In this document: positions 32,217 to 44,849 of the stretch, in pieces | How the letters are laid out: each line of letters starts with the position of its first letter | Position numbering within the stretch: the first letter of the stretch is position 1 | Assembly: GCA_007258455.2 (NCBI GenBank) | Contig: VDFB02000003.1 | Coordinates: 43,527,986-43,591,985, forward strand | DNA: 64,000 nucleotides | Direction: 5' to 3' | DNA from: Sequoia sempervirens | Taxonomy: Eukaryota; Streptophyta; Pinopsida; Cupressales; Cupressaceae | Notes under the pieces: generated by a model | What the model saw: only the letters and a program-made list of their open reading frames with translations | Database searches by the model: none | What the model was told of the DNA's origin: nothing | Translations under genes and position numbers: made by a program

Positions 32217-35200
32217 CCTAATGTAACGCCCCACCGTGTGAACCCCAAAGGACAAATAAACAATAATCACTGCAATTTTTTTTTTAAAAAGATAACATAA
32301 TATACATGTAATACACATTAAGTCATAACATGAATTTCATTTAAGCAGATTCACTAACACATACATCCCTTGGGGTACACGAGGAGTCATTACGCGACTT
32401 AGATCCACACAACGACAATAAAGAATAAAAGCCAAAGATATAATCCATAACAAAATAAACATTAACAATATAACGCATACATGATAATCATTGATAAGAA
32501 ACCATTTGAGTAAGTACAACATATAAATAATTAACTCAACACAATGAATAACAACTGCCATGGCCAATAACCACACCGAGTTTAACATTACATTATAGTA
32601 CAATGTTTAAGAAGTACAATGATACAAAAGTGTTTCCAACATAAATGGAAACCATACACAAGATAACATGATACAAATAAACAGATGAATACAAAGAATC
32701 ATAACTGGCTCCAAGACAGATACAACTCTGGAGTCGCCGTAGCAGCATCAATCCGCACCTCTCGATCCTCGACTGGGGACCCAATGGGGTGCTTAGCACG
32801 TTCCACCCGACCATGTGAGTCCGAAGACCCACCCCCTGTGCTAGGAGCTAACAAGAAAGAGACCGCAACCAAGAACATCCAAATAGGGAACCACAAGACT
32901 CAACGCCATACAAAAGTATCATAAAACTCAAGGATTACAAGAGTCAATATAATAACTTAAAGTCACAAATCTCATCACATAAATCAAAGCAATGATCAGT
33001 AAACAAGTAACCAAAGGATGATCGTGAAACACTTCCAAATCAACTGAATTAATAAACATAATACAATTCCAAATTGCAATTAAACAACACAATAACATCA
33101 TATCACAGTATCATAAGATACAAGATCGTAAATCAAATATAAATGAGATCATACACGACCACAAAACATACTAAAGATGTATTAAAAAAATAATCATAAA
33201 TCAATTTAAATCAATTCAAACAACAATCTAAACCAACTCCCATAACCTACTTCTAGAGGAACACAATAAAGTAAAACACATGGGCAACTAGGGGAGAGTG
33301 TCATCGCGCATAGCCTACATGGGTTATCCCGCCCTTCCTCCAAAGCCCGAGGCAATCGGCCCCATCTATGGATATCCGCCCTTCCTCCTACTTGGCCGCC
33401 CATATGGGTTCATGCGGAGCCGTGAGACCTCTCGTGAAGACGAGGTCATGACCTTGCCACCACGGCTTCTCACCTTCCATTAGTCTATGGAAGCACTAAT
33501 GAAGACGAGGCATCCATTTTAAAATCTTATAATGATATTACTACCCAACCCTCCTAAGTTAATTATTAGGTTTTCACTTGATTACCAACTCACTCGTGGG
33601 TTATCCTGTGCCCTTCCCCTTACGCGGGCGCCCCCCCACGAAGCCACTCTCCCTAGAAACCCAACAACATAAAAACCAAGGGTTGTACCATCATAATTTG
33701 AACAAAGAATCACAACATAAAAGCATGTGAGGCATTACCCATCTCGCTAACAAGTACAAAACCAGAGTCTCAACAATTCTCGTACAACCCTTTCAAAATC
33801 ATGAAACCACAACACTTGCCACATCAAAGGCACATAAAGAGAGAGAACATCAATTATCAATCATCTCAAGCCTCTGAAGCCAAAAGAATGAAAATCCACA
33901 AACGAGGGTAAAGTGAAGCATCAAGAGTTTTTCCCCAATAATTCCAACACAAGGATAAAATTTCATCACTATGAGAGTAAATCAGAAGAGCCATAAAAAG
34001 GAAAGATTCATCAAGACCCATCCACAAATCAACAATGGTGTCACCTCAATAGGAATACGCAAAAGAAAATCAACCTTTAATTCCACGCAATCACTTAATA
34101 AAACTAAAAGCCACCAACTAGGCATTCCATGGGAGACCTCAATTTTCTCCTCACAAGAGCCCCTTACAGTTGGTAAACAAAAGACCCTTGACAAAATCAA
34201 CAAACATGACAACAAGATTTCCCTCGCCTCTGGAAGCCCAAAATAAATCAAATACTCAAGGATTCATCAACAAGGGTAGACAAAGCAATAAAAGTTTCCA
34301 ATCAGCTAACAACACAAATTTAAGAAATATAAATCCTTTCAAAACCCGGGAGTAGCTTAAGAGAAATTCACACCGAACAACACCATCAAAATTATCCTAT
34401 ACTCATCAACATTTCCAAGGCACCAAATTAAAGAACACCTTAAATACTCAACCACTCACAACTCCACCAAACACTCGCATAATAAACAACAACCAAAAAT
34501 TCAAACAAGAACAATACTTAATAATCAATTAACAACCAGTACTAAATAACTTTACAACTTACCCATCTAAATTACTCAATTAACTAAAACAATTTATGAT
34601 AACCATCACAACTATTCTAAAAGACTTATCATAAAGAGAACTTACAAACCAACCATTAAATGAATATAAAGGAAGTCAATTTTCAAAAGATTAAAATTCC
34701 ATTTCACCAATAAACTATCCAATTCGAAAAATGCCCTAATCAATCTCTAACCATGCCCATACATTTAAATTTCCCCTTTCATTTATCAACATAATTGAAA
34801 ACTACTTAATAATTGGGTAGTTAACTCATTATCATTTCATAACTACTTATGTTCAAAACATTATTTCCATTTTCTTTTCATCATACTAACTTAACACTCA
34901 CTTCCAATGTGAAACCCATTTAAGACCAATTGTTTATACTTTAAAATGGTAATAATGACAATACTCTAAGTACTTAAACTACATAATAGAACTTACCACA
35001 TTAAAATCTTAAATCTATCTAAATAATTCACACACATAACTACCTTTTAAAACCACTACATATTTATAGATTTAAATTCTTTTTGAGGAGGGAATGTAGG
35101 AAGAGAATAAATCTTTTCTAGGAATCCAACAAGTCTACCAGACTACAACTTCACAAAATAAGAATAAAAAGATAACTTATTCAATTCTATATTAAATTCT

Positions 35201-35439
35201 ATTTCCACCAAATACACATTTAAAATAAAACGATCAATGCTGGTACATATATATATTCACAGATTGCCCTTATATTATCGTATCAAAGTTCACAATTTAA
35301 CAAATTGATAGAAGTTCCTTTCTATTTCCATATCTTCACTATAATAAAATTTTATTTTGATCATATTAGAAAAATAACCAAACTGATTATAATTAATTAA
35401 TAAAATTACCAGTTAAATTAATGATATCTAATTAAATAA

Positions 35440-35473
35440 ATTAATACATATATATAAATATAAATATATATAT

Positions 35474-35545
<72 letters not shown>

Positions 35546-35560
35546 ATTTATATAACATTA
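35440..35560. repeat. (CA)n microsatellite flanked by (TA)n
   Basis: 17 CA units (35481-35514) lie between TA-rich tracts. Another TA/CATA tract lies at about 35925-36000. Confidence 0.95.
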
Positions 35561-35678
35561 TATATAGACGTGCCTTAAAAATTATATGAAATTTTTGTTT
35601 TAAACTAACAATTAAAATACAATTTTAAATGGAGATTACTTTCCATTCAACGCACGGGGATAACCACCCAGCCGCAGA

Positions 35679-35781
35679 CAGTCTGGGGACTATCACGACA
35701 GTCCGTAGGACTGCCATGGATAGTCTACGGACTATCACAGCAGTCCGACGGACTGCCGTGGTAGCCCGTAGGCTGCCGCAC
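35679..35781. repeat. Tandem array of five palindromic units of about 20 bp
   Basis: Units at 35679, 35699, 35721, 35741 and 35762 follow YAG(T/C)CYGNRGRCTRYC. Each contains an inverted AGTCCGTAGGACT-like core (for example AGTCCGACGGACT), so each can fold alone or cruciforms can form across units. The array is GC-rich in an AT-rich region. The open frames across it on both strands are by-products of the repeat. Confidence 0.85.
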
Positions 35782-36063
35782 CAACACTTCGGCTGGCTAG
35801 GTGGTGGGTATGGCCGAGGCCGAACCATCACTCAGTCAGCTCTTTTAAATAATTTCAATCAATTTAAAACAGCGAAATTGAACTTTAAATTTTTATTTAT
35901 TGTTTTATTATTCTATATCTACATTTATATATAAATATATGTGTATACATATATATATACATATATATATCTGATATATATATACATATATTATATATAT
36001 AAATAATTCGAAAATAGAGAAATAGCACTCAATTATACAAGTTACTGTTTCAACAAAAAAAAA

Positions 36064-36118
36064 TTATATACAGAATAAATTTTGTAAAATTTATATACAG
36101 AATAAATTTTGTAAAATT
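36064..36118. repeat. 27-bp tandem duplication
   Basis: TATATACAGAATAAATTTTG followed by TAAAATT occurs twice head to tail. Confidence 0.85.
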
Positions 36119-37284
36119 TATCTACAAGTGAGGATTTACACAACCCCAAATTACCAGTGAGAGATTATTCTTAAGTTGAGTTATTATATTTTCCAGAGCA
36201 AGTTACAGTACTGGTTATTTCCAGAATTCCAAACATAGTTTCATTTTAATAATCAATAGTAAGACCCAACAAATAATTTCATTTAAATAAACAACAGTCC
36301 CAAGTTCCAGAAATTTCAATCTAATAATTGACAGTCAAGAACCCAACCAAATTCCATTTTAACAAACAACAATCCCAATCCCCAAATGAAAATTTCATAC
36401 ACAGCGAAACAATTCCAATCAATTGCTATTTTATTTAATGCTATAGCAAATAAATAAGAGAGGAACCTGGTGTCCTGCGGTTGAAGAAGATCTGTAGAAG
36501 TTCTATTCCTTTTTCCAATCCAATCCTCCTCCAACGAATGTTTCCAACAGCAGCTACAAGATCCTCCCCTCAACTCCAATCTTATTCCTCAATGAATTCT
36601 CACAATAATAAAAGAATGCAATACTATAACAGAAATTTTTACTGCCAAACTTCTCCCCAAAATCTGTTGGAAAAAGAGAATACCACCCCCTTACCAATCC
36701 AAAAATAAATAAAATCTCACACAAGAAGCCTCTTCTGTTTCCTCTTCCAGTGAATACCAAAAGTCACTTCTTTTTAAAATAAAATTCAAATCCATTCGAA
36801 TCCACAAAAGATTGAGTTTTATTCATTTATTTATTTATCATATTATCCAGTTCTCTTCGACTTCCAAATGCTCTATAGGTGAAGTTTCATTTCTTACTTT
36901 AAAACACTTCAGCTTCCTATCTCCTTATCCATTTAAATTTCTTATTATAATAATTATCTTTTCAAGATTATTTTGTTCATAATTATTATTAACTTTAACA
37001 ATTTAACTCAATTTATCTAATAATATCACTTTTACTTTTAACGAATTAGTTTAATTTGATCATTGGTTCTAAATCATTTGATTTGATTTAATTGATTATT
37101 CTTTTAATTTCTAATTATATTTTAAATAACTTTGCAAATCACTTATGATTTAATTAATTATTTAAACACGACTACTAACATATGATATTTTTCACACAAT
37201 CAAATAACACAGTAATCAATGAAGCACACACAAATACTCACACACGAGTTCAGAACAACCGACATGGAGGGGTATTACATCTAA

Positions 37285-39186
37285 TTTGATGATAATTCTT
37301 GAATAGTGAAATGGTTGAAGTAATTGGCTATATAGCATGAAATACATGCACTAAATATTTTGGAAAAGTTTGGTAGGTGGAAGTACGACACAAATAAGCT
37401 ATCTAGAAGGATCCATTGAGGGGTTATTTACACCCCATCAACATTATATGGGAATCTTAAGAATGCAAAATAATGAAAGGATATTTGACGTACACATCAT
37501 GTAGCATTAGAAACATGATAAAAATGTTGACACTTAAGGAGGACAAGGTAGGAAATTTTGAGTAGGTCCAAGAATTTGGGCAAGATCTAGAGAAGAGGTA
37601 CACAAACAAGAAGGTTTAAGAATAACCATGTGAGAGTTAAGGGAGACAACAATTAAGAGATAATAGTTGGTTAGTGATAGAGAAGGAGGAACATGAAAGG
37701 ATCCAAAGGAATATTTAGATGGAGAAAGTAACATTAACCAAGAGGAAAGAATAACAGTCTAGTGAGAGTTAAGAGAAAAATAGTTTGGTATTGTTTGAGG
37801 GGAAGCTAAGGATCTAAGATAAGGGGTTGGGAGAAAACAAAGAAAGAGAGATTTGAAAAAGGATTCATGAGATATCAAAGGTGTAAACCTTGAGAAGTTT
37901 GTTTCAAGAGTAGGGTAGAAGAAATAACCCATGAGGAGCTATGTAGAAGTGCCAACAAGGAGGAGAGCTCATTGTTAGGTCTCAAAAATGTTGGTTGGAA
38001 AACCTCAAGAGGTTTCCAAGCTCTTGGTATTTTTTAGGCTAATGAACAAGGCCAATTGGTGTATCTGAACCTTCTTCTCTTTAGACTCTGTCAGACCTAG
38101 GTGGGTGTACCTATGCAATTGAGGCAGACTTAAACTGTGTGTTTCCTACTTAAGCAATCTATCCACAATGGCAATTGAGAGTGGAAAGATGTAATCCTAA
38201 TTTGGTATAAATTGTATAAGAAATATCAAGGTGAAATTTAATATGTTCAGTTAACAAATGTAAGGTTTTGAAAACATATTTGATAAAACTAAATAATGAA
38301 ATGGGTGAGACCAGTGCCTTGTTGGGTAAACAAAGTCAAATGAAGATCTAGAATGAATTACTTGTATTGGATGTAACTCAAACTGTTTGGCACACTTATG
38401 TTTGTTTATAACTTGTATAAACATGCAGGGAAGTGATTGACAAACTCTACTTATGGATCCAACTGACACAACCAGGTTACTTATGATTTATCAAAAAGAT
38501 TTTAATCTTTACTTGAAAGAACCAATTGAATAAATTACACAAGAACAACAGATGACACCAAATTCAAGACAAAATGGAAATCCTAATTATATGGTTCTTC
38601 TTACTGATCCAAATAACATTTCCAAATTACTATGATTGATTAAAAGGGTTTTAATTCCTTTTAAAGAAACCAATTAATCACATCACACAAGAACAACAAA
38701 TGTGCTTTGATAAATTGAATATATCTTTGATACACCAATTTAAATAACAAGGAAAATATTAAGTTGGAGACAACCAAATAACTGTATATATTCAACAAAC
38801 AATTGACACCAATATGAAGCCACAAAATCAAAGATCTTTCATTGATTTCTTCAAAATTATGCTTGCAACATAGTCTTTTGAAATGTAAACATCATGGAAG
38901 CCTTCTACTATCTATCTATCCCTATTCGCCTATATCTTTTTTATCGCTATGTAACTGACTTATATATCAAAACTTTGAAGAGGACGCACCCCTTCATGAA
39001 TGTCTTTTGAAACTTAACAATACTAACAATAATTAAACATGGACAATTAGGCTCTCGCAAGCCACAAATGGACTTTAGTAACATGATCTAAATATTTTTT
39101 CCTTAAGTGAGCATCAACATCATCCATGACGTTTCTCACAATGATCTCCATGTTTACCATTTTCTATGAATGCTCGAATGACTCGT
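37285..39186. other. Non-coding stretch with a diverged 145-bp-spaced duplication
   Basis: No gene. 38478-38552 and 38625-38702 are related copies (shared CACAAGAACAACA at their ends), about 75 bp each. It lies downstream (3') of the uncharacterised-family pseudogene and may include that element's 3' non-coding part. Confidence 0.45.
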
Positions 39187-42100
39187 TCAACTTGTTGATT
39201 CTCCACTTTTGGCTACCTCCAAAGCTTTATGCAATATCATCTCACACTCCTTTATCCACCTATCCTGACCTTTCAGTTCTCCATTATTTTCAAATAATGT
39301 AGGCACTCCACTCTTTGTAACATTAGTTAATCCTTTCTCATCTTCCCAGAGCTCCTCATAATAGTCCTCATGTTTCTTCACTATCTCCTCAACATTTATA
39401 GTAGCCCTACTATCAGAAACACCTTCCTGTTGTATTTCCTGAGGCTTCTCATGTATTCGGTCATTTATTCTTTTGTGTTCCTAAATTGTGGCTTGATTTT
39501 TGGAATGGATTGACCATAACTTATTCATCCAAATCATCAAATTAGCATTCCTTTTGTGTAATGTTGTAGAGATTGTATCAAATCCAGCTTTATCCACTTG
39601 ATCCTGTACATATGATCCCTCACTTTTATCCTTTGATTATGAACTCTCCCCTTGACTCAATAAATTAGTGGATTCCTTCACTGTATTTTTAACCATATCC
39701 TTCAGGTAATCATTCTCCTTAAGTATCCTTTCATTATTCATCTTATACATCTCCTTTTCCTTAATCAACATTTGGATATGAGCTTTATTTAACTTAGCAA
39801 CATTGATACCAATCTCTATTGTAGCTACAAGATCAACCTCTCCAAATTTTAGTGTCATGACATAGTCGAAGGCTTTTTCAGTGTCAATAATTATAGAATT
39901 CTTATGCGGTGGCTACAGGAACTAGATCATGAGGGAACCTTCATCAGGATTACACTTTGATCCTGTGTACACCTCTATAACTCCTTCAGGGCTAAGCTTG
40001 TGTGTAGAACTATTACCTTTCAAGAAGCTATGAAAAACAAGAGCATAATTTAGGTCCAAACCTGGGAAAATCATAACACCTAACTCCTCCAATAATTTTC
40101 TTCCTTGCTTTGAGGTCATATCTTTCATCTCCTTTTCTACACTTAGCCTTAAATTATTCAACAACTGATCCTCATTGTTCGGTGTTATGTTTCCAATAGA
40201 TTCTCTTATTGATTTTCCCTTTTGTTTGTACAAGAAGGCTCTAAATTTCAGAGACTTTACAAACTCATCATCAACAACAAAGGATCTATAAGCCATTTGC
40301 CTTGTGTTTGGGTTAGAACCCTCTTCAATTTCTAGATCTCTAAGAGGAGACTTATAATCGTCAATTTTCAATTTGGAGATTTTATCAGTTGGGCCCTAAG
40401 ATTCCTCATCATCAGATGAATCCTCACCAAAAGATAATAGCTTTGTTTCTTGTATCTCTTTTATCTTTGTTCTACTCCTTTGTTATATTCATCAACAACC
40501 GTCTCAACTTCTTTCTCCTCCATATTCTTGATCAAGTCATCATATGGATAGGGTATATGTTCATACCCACCCAAGTTCATCTTTCTTCTGGAAAAGTCAA
40601 TGTATCCTTTTGGATCAAACCCTTTCCTTGGTGGAGCCCTTTTCAAATTAAAATGTAACAGCTTATCCAAAATCATGTCATACCCCTCTTTTGACAGTAC
40701 AATGAAATCTCCAAAGCATAAAGTACTTGGCATGAATGCCTACTTTCCAAAGGAACCTAGATTCATAACACTTGAGTAGTCCATCTGTCTAACAATCTCC
40801 AAGTAAGCAATTCTATCAGGTACTGTTTTTGGAAAAATAAATGGTGTATCCTCAAAACCATAAACCCTAATCATAGTAGCATCCTCAAAATAGTACCAAT
40901 CTCCCCAGTTGTGACCAATAGGTCCATTGAAATCCTTAGGACTGAGGAACCTCTTGATTTCATCAGATAATGAGTGATCACAAGGATAGTTAAAAAATTT
41001 GTACAATGGCTTGACAAAGTACTCTTCAAAATGAACATAACTTAAATTGACAAATCTGTTATCCCAAATAGCAGTCCATAACTGAATTGGTAGTAGTTTA
41101 CCCTCCTTATCAAATTGTGCAATCCTTAACTCCTCTGGCCATAGCCCTAATTCTTTCCCATGATACATTATTATATGCATAAAAATAGAGTAATGCTTGA
41201 AATGCAAAACATGGGATCCATTTTTAATTGCCATTAGTCCTTAATCAATTCCTTTGAAAATATATGAAGCATAATCAAATGGTTTGGCATTGTGATACTG
41301 AACATCGACAACAATCACCATTGGTACAATCGACATAAACTCAAGAGCTTCCATCCCTAACACTTGACACACTGAGAAGTATGTGTATTTCAAATAGGGC
41401 TCAAATAAGCCTACATGAAATGGAGGCCTGTCATTGTCATCAAGTGGAACCAAACTTCGATCCTTCTTAGGCCTATGCAATGGTAATCTCCACCCCCTAT
41501 AGGTTGTATCCATCCTCCAGAATTCTTTCTCTAAAACCTCATGTACAATAGTTTCATCACATGTGCCATCTAGGTCAAAAACTTCACAAATTGCAGCTTT
41601 AGACACATGTATAAAAGGTTTACCCGATGAATCACAGATAGCCTTGAGGTTTGGATTGTAGTGGGTAGTGTTGTGTGGTCTCACAACATGCCCCAAGGCT
41701 GAAAAGACTTGGGGACCCAAGTAAAAAATAGAACTCCTATGGCAAGAGCTAATAGATTGGAAGATCATTGGAAGTGAAGAACATAAATATTTGATAGAAG
41801 AAAGTACTTCGTATGGTAAGTGTTTCATGCATCGGATACCAGGTACCGAAAACACATAAAAGGAAAAAGGTAATGTGGAGTCAAGTGAAAGTCTCTGGTC
41901 CGGTAAGATGGAGTCCGATAAGATGGAGTTCCGGTATAACCGAGGTCCGGGAAAGTAAGTGGGTAAAGCTGAATACCGGGTACCGAGTATCGGGTTGCAA
42001 CGTGAAAATAAATGTCAATTTTTTTTAAAGTTGTATAATGATCCCGATGATCTAGTATATGTTCAAGGATTTACGATATGTCTTTGTAAAAGGTGTGTTA

Positions 42101-44025
42101 ATTATGGAATATTTGTATTAACATTTGAATAATAGTTTTATTTACATGAGATGTTGTGACGTGTTTGTTTAAAAAGGGATTTAATATTTGGAATTTGTGA
42201 TTGCAAGAGATATCAATTGTGATGCAAAGCTCAGGTATGGACGGTCAGGAAAACTTGAATCATGGGTGGAATACAATTCATTCTGGTTCATTCACTCTAG
42301 GAGGTGATAGTGCAGAGAGCTTTGAGTCCACCAGAATGTTGGGGATCTCGGTATTTCACATGTGCTGGGAACAAATGCTAATCTTTGGGAGAGCCCATTC
42401 CCGAGAGTGACAAAACTGGAGCCAAGCGAAGTGTAGGGAGCGAAAATTCCACCCCATCATTCTTAATGTATGGGAAGTTCCTACACACTATCCTGATTCA
42501 AGTTATTTTCCTAGCGAGAATAAAAAAGAACCTGAAGAGCTTCAGTGAGTAATTGGAGTTGACTTCCATTGACTTCAATTGCAATTCTCCTATTGGTCAC
42601 AATATTTCAGTGCCTTGATGAGATTGGTCCCTTAAATTTCCTCTCATGTAGTTGTCTTATCCTATCTAAGCCTTGTGTTCTATAAAAGGCCAGAGGATGT
42701 TTAATTTTAATTTTAAGTTCAGAATTTGTGGATGCTGGAGGAGCAAAAACTTCTTTTAGGTTTTGTTCTTTTTTCCTATTTTTTGAACCATTCCGGCATA
42801 AAAATTTGTATGCACGTAGACATTAATTGATATCAAAGCTTTATGATAGCTACCTATCTCAGTATCTTTTGTAGTTGGTTTTGTAAGTTCGATCGAACAA
42901 GACTATATGCTATGTCGTTTAAGGGTGCATACGGAACCTACTCAGTGTCCATAAACAAAACCCTCTCTTTAAAAGCCTAAACCATTTTATATGTAGCTGT
43001 GAAGCAATCTGGTGAAATATAAAGTGGTTTGCTCTGTTTTGATTAATTATTTGGGGCATCCATGGAGAATAACCGGGAGAATAACCGGGAGAAACTTTTA
43101 TTTTCAGTATTTTTATACTTTGTTTTAGAATAGATGTTTAATATTTTTGGAAATGTTCTAAAAAATATTGGTGAATGGAAATAGTTTTGTTGAAAATATT
43201 TTATTTTCCATGAAATTGTTGAATGCTTAATGCTAAATCTACTTAAGTGATAGCAAGGAAATTTGGTGATATTACATGAAATCTTATGTCAAATCTTTTG
43301 GTTAAATCATGATGACCGAGTTTATTATTTCAATTAGAAATGTTGATTTAAAAAGTTGAAAGAAATAATAGAGATATGTATATAAATATATATAGAAAGG
43401 TCCCTTTGATATTAACAACAAATGTCACATCATTACCCAAGAGTGACCCTAGTGCAACCATGATCCGGTTATCGAAGGCTTGGGATTGAATAGAAGTCAA
43501 TCTTTACTCTATGAATGCAGAATTTCCCCTTAGGTTGTCTTTGTTCCATATCTTTCAAGAAGGATAGGCTCTTTGTGGTCTTGTTTGTGGAGATTTTATT
43601 CGATCTATTTACTGTGAGTAAAACCGTCGTCAACAGGTAGCTAGGAGTTTCACTAGTTCCACATTCATAAATACATTAGGGACAACCAATTTTCCTAGGT
43701 TAAATTTCTAGGTATTGCATACTGGCTCAAACCTATCCCTTCGATGATAATGGAACATGAATAGCTCATATCCTTGAATTGGAGTCCACACATCCCCTAT
43801 ATGCCTGCACCTATCCTCAAATCTCTCCACATCTTCCCTAAGTTGTGCAAAACGCTTAGATTTTGGTCCTGAACTAGGTAGTTGCTCAATAAGATCTTGG
43901 CTCAATTTTCTCTCAATTGTTTTTGATTCATCCCTTGTTTCAATTTTCTATTTCTTACCCCTAGGCTGGCTACCCTCTCTCTGCTATTTTCTACTTTTTT
44001 ATTTTCCTGAGCTTGAACCCTCCAT
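39187..44025 (-). pseudogene. Uncharacterised ~1000-codon ORF family, copy 1 (split by a solo LTR)
   Basis: I do not recognise this family. It starts at ATG 44025 with a Ser/Lys-rich N-terminus, then KLSQDLIEQLPSSGPKSKRF, an acidic/basic helix (REDVERFEDRCRH) and KLVVPNVFMNVELVKLLA. A solo LTR (41821-43635) interrupts it here. It resumes with YHTKYFLLSN, then (41750-41241) LGPQVFSALGHVVRPHN, ICEVFDLD, WRLPLHRPKKDR and FSVCQVLGMEALEFMSI. After a TAA come HYSIFMHIIMYHGKELGLW, LLPIQLWTAIWDNR and HNWGDWYYFEDATMIRVYGF; after a TAG, KGYIDFSRRKMNL. A frameshift near 40470-40490 leads into an acidic patch (FGEDSSDDEES), a helical region and a coiled coil (KEKEMYKMNNERILKENDYL, near 39740). The C-terminus reads CEMILHKALEVAKSGE, ending in TGA at 39187. 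The eleven premature stops are TAG (8) or TAA (3). No transposase, RT, nuclease or zinc-finger signature is visible. Copy 2 at 62842 supports a real family. Confidence 0.7.
41821..43635 (+). mobile_element. Solo LTR inserted in the uncharacterised family copy
   Basis: It starts TGTTTCATGC and ends CCGTCGTCAACA, a common plant LTR 3' end. On the plus strand a promoter-like CTATAAAAGGCC sits at 42689-42700. Flanks GGTAA(G) and GGTAG are nearly the same. The family coding sequence can be followed on both sides: LVKLLAT stops at the right edge (43636) and YHTKYFLLSN resumes at the left edge, while copy 2 has ALGGRYHAPTK without interruption. AATAACCGGGAG is tandemly doubled near 43068-43091. There is no coding content. 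Confidence 0.68.
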
Positions 44026-44499
44026 TTTATCGTCAAGGTGACATAATTGCAAAATATAATTATAAGGAATTAGAAAGCTTACTTGAAAAAATTTGGCTGC
44101 ACTGAATTCTCTGGCCTCTACCTGTTCTCTCATTCCTTTCGCTGCCAATCCTAAAAATTCTCCTTAATTATTCTTCTTTCAATTAGACAATTATCTATGC
44201 AATGTGTATCCATGTGGCCATTAATGTCCAACTCTGAGCATGAGTGTAATAGATTTTTTGAATTTCTCACTATCAGACCGAATGATTATATTGGCGAGAC
44301 TTATTCAAACTTTGGCTGATCTATGTATTTGAATGCTCATTAGACATCTTATATGGTTGAGGAGATCAAACAGTATTCTTACCGATGTTAAATAACTAGT
44401 TTTTAATTTATCTTTTAATCCATATCACCTTCAGAAAGAGGTTTGTGAAGTCACTTAGATATCAAAGTTGTCACCAATTGTTACTCTGATGAATTTCAA

Positions 44500-44845
44500 T
44501 CCATTTGTATCGCCATCGGCATGAGAATGGGCATCGCTGAGAGATTTGAAAATTACCTTGATGTCATTAGTCTCCCTGATGTGTTTCTCTTATTACTTAC
44601 TTCCTTTAGATGAATCGGAAAGACTCTTGCCGAAGTCACTTTCATCAGTATAACATATGAAGTCGGAAGGAGAATGGAAACTCACTTCGATAGCGCATGT
44701 CTCACCAACGTGTTTCCTTTTGCTTTATCGGTGAGACATAGTGAATTTCTCACCGATGAGGGTCCATCGACATGACATATATGCTCGGGCTGACTTGAGG
44801 ATTTCACTCTAATAGTATTTCTCTTGTTGATAACCCCTTTCGTTG
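44500..44845 (-). repeat. Imperfect tandem array (~110-118 bp, three units) upstream of copy 1
   Basis: Read on the minus strand, units starting near 44843, 44729 and 44612 each begin AAG(A)GAAA(C/T)AC, followed by a (T/C)GGTGAGAC- or AGGGAGAC-like block and a GACTTCATATG- or CGAGCATATATG-like block. The motif CATCGGTGAGA or its complement occurs several times. It lies 475-820 bp before the ATG of copy 1, comparable to the array before copy 2. Confidence 0.45.
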
Positions 44846-44849
44846 GTGA

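Larger units (their letters stand above)
32222..37279 (-). mobile_element. Very long solo-LTR-like element A (5.06 kb)
   Basis: It begins TGTAACGCCCC and ends GGGGTATTACA, near-perfect inverted tips. The flanks are CCTAA (32217-32221) and TCTAA (37280-37284), a 5-bp duplication with one change. No gag or pol is inside. A core at 32.7-33.7 kb is unusually GC-rich and matches, in reverse orientation, the core of element B at 51.8-52.4 kb (for example CTCCTAGCACAGGGGGTGG on the minus strand here). Inside it also has a palindrome array (35679-35781) and long CA/TA microsatellites. Tips of this kind occur in Del/Tekay-type chromovirus LTRs, which is my tentative assignment. The minus orientation is given only relative to B. 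Confidence 0.68.

Noticed and set aside
35625..35934. Arg/Val-rich frames on both strands
   Set aside because: They are by-products of the palindromic tandem array inside the giant LTR.
36316..36760. Frames of 68-87 codons on both strands
   Set aside because: They lie inside giant LTR A, overlap on both strands and show no known domain.
42339..42828. Separate small LTR starting TGTTGGGGAT with a PBS-like TTGATATCAAAGC after it
   Set aside because: No partner or TSD; the block fits better as part of the 1.8-kb solo LTR whose edges match the break in the family ORF.
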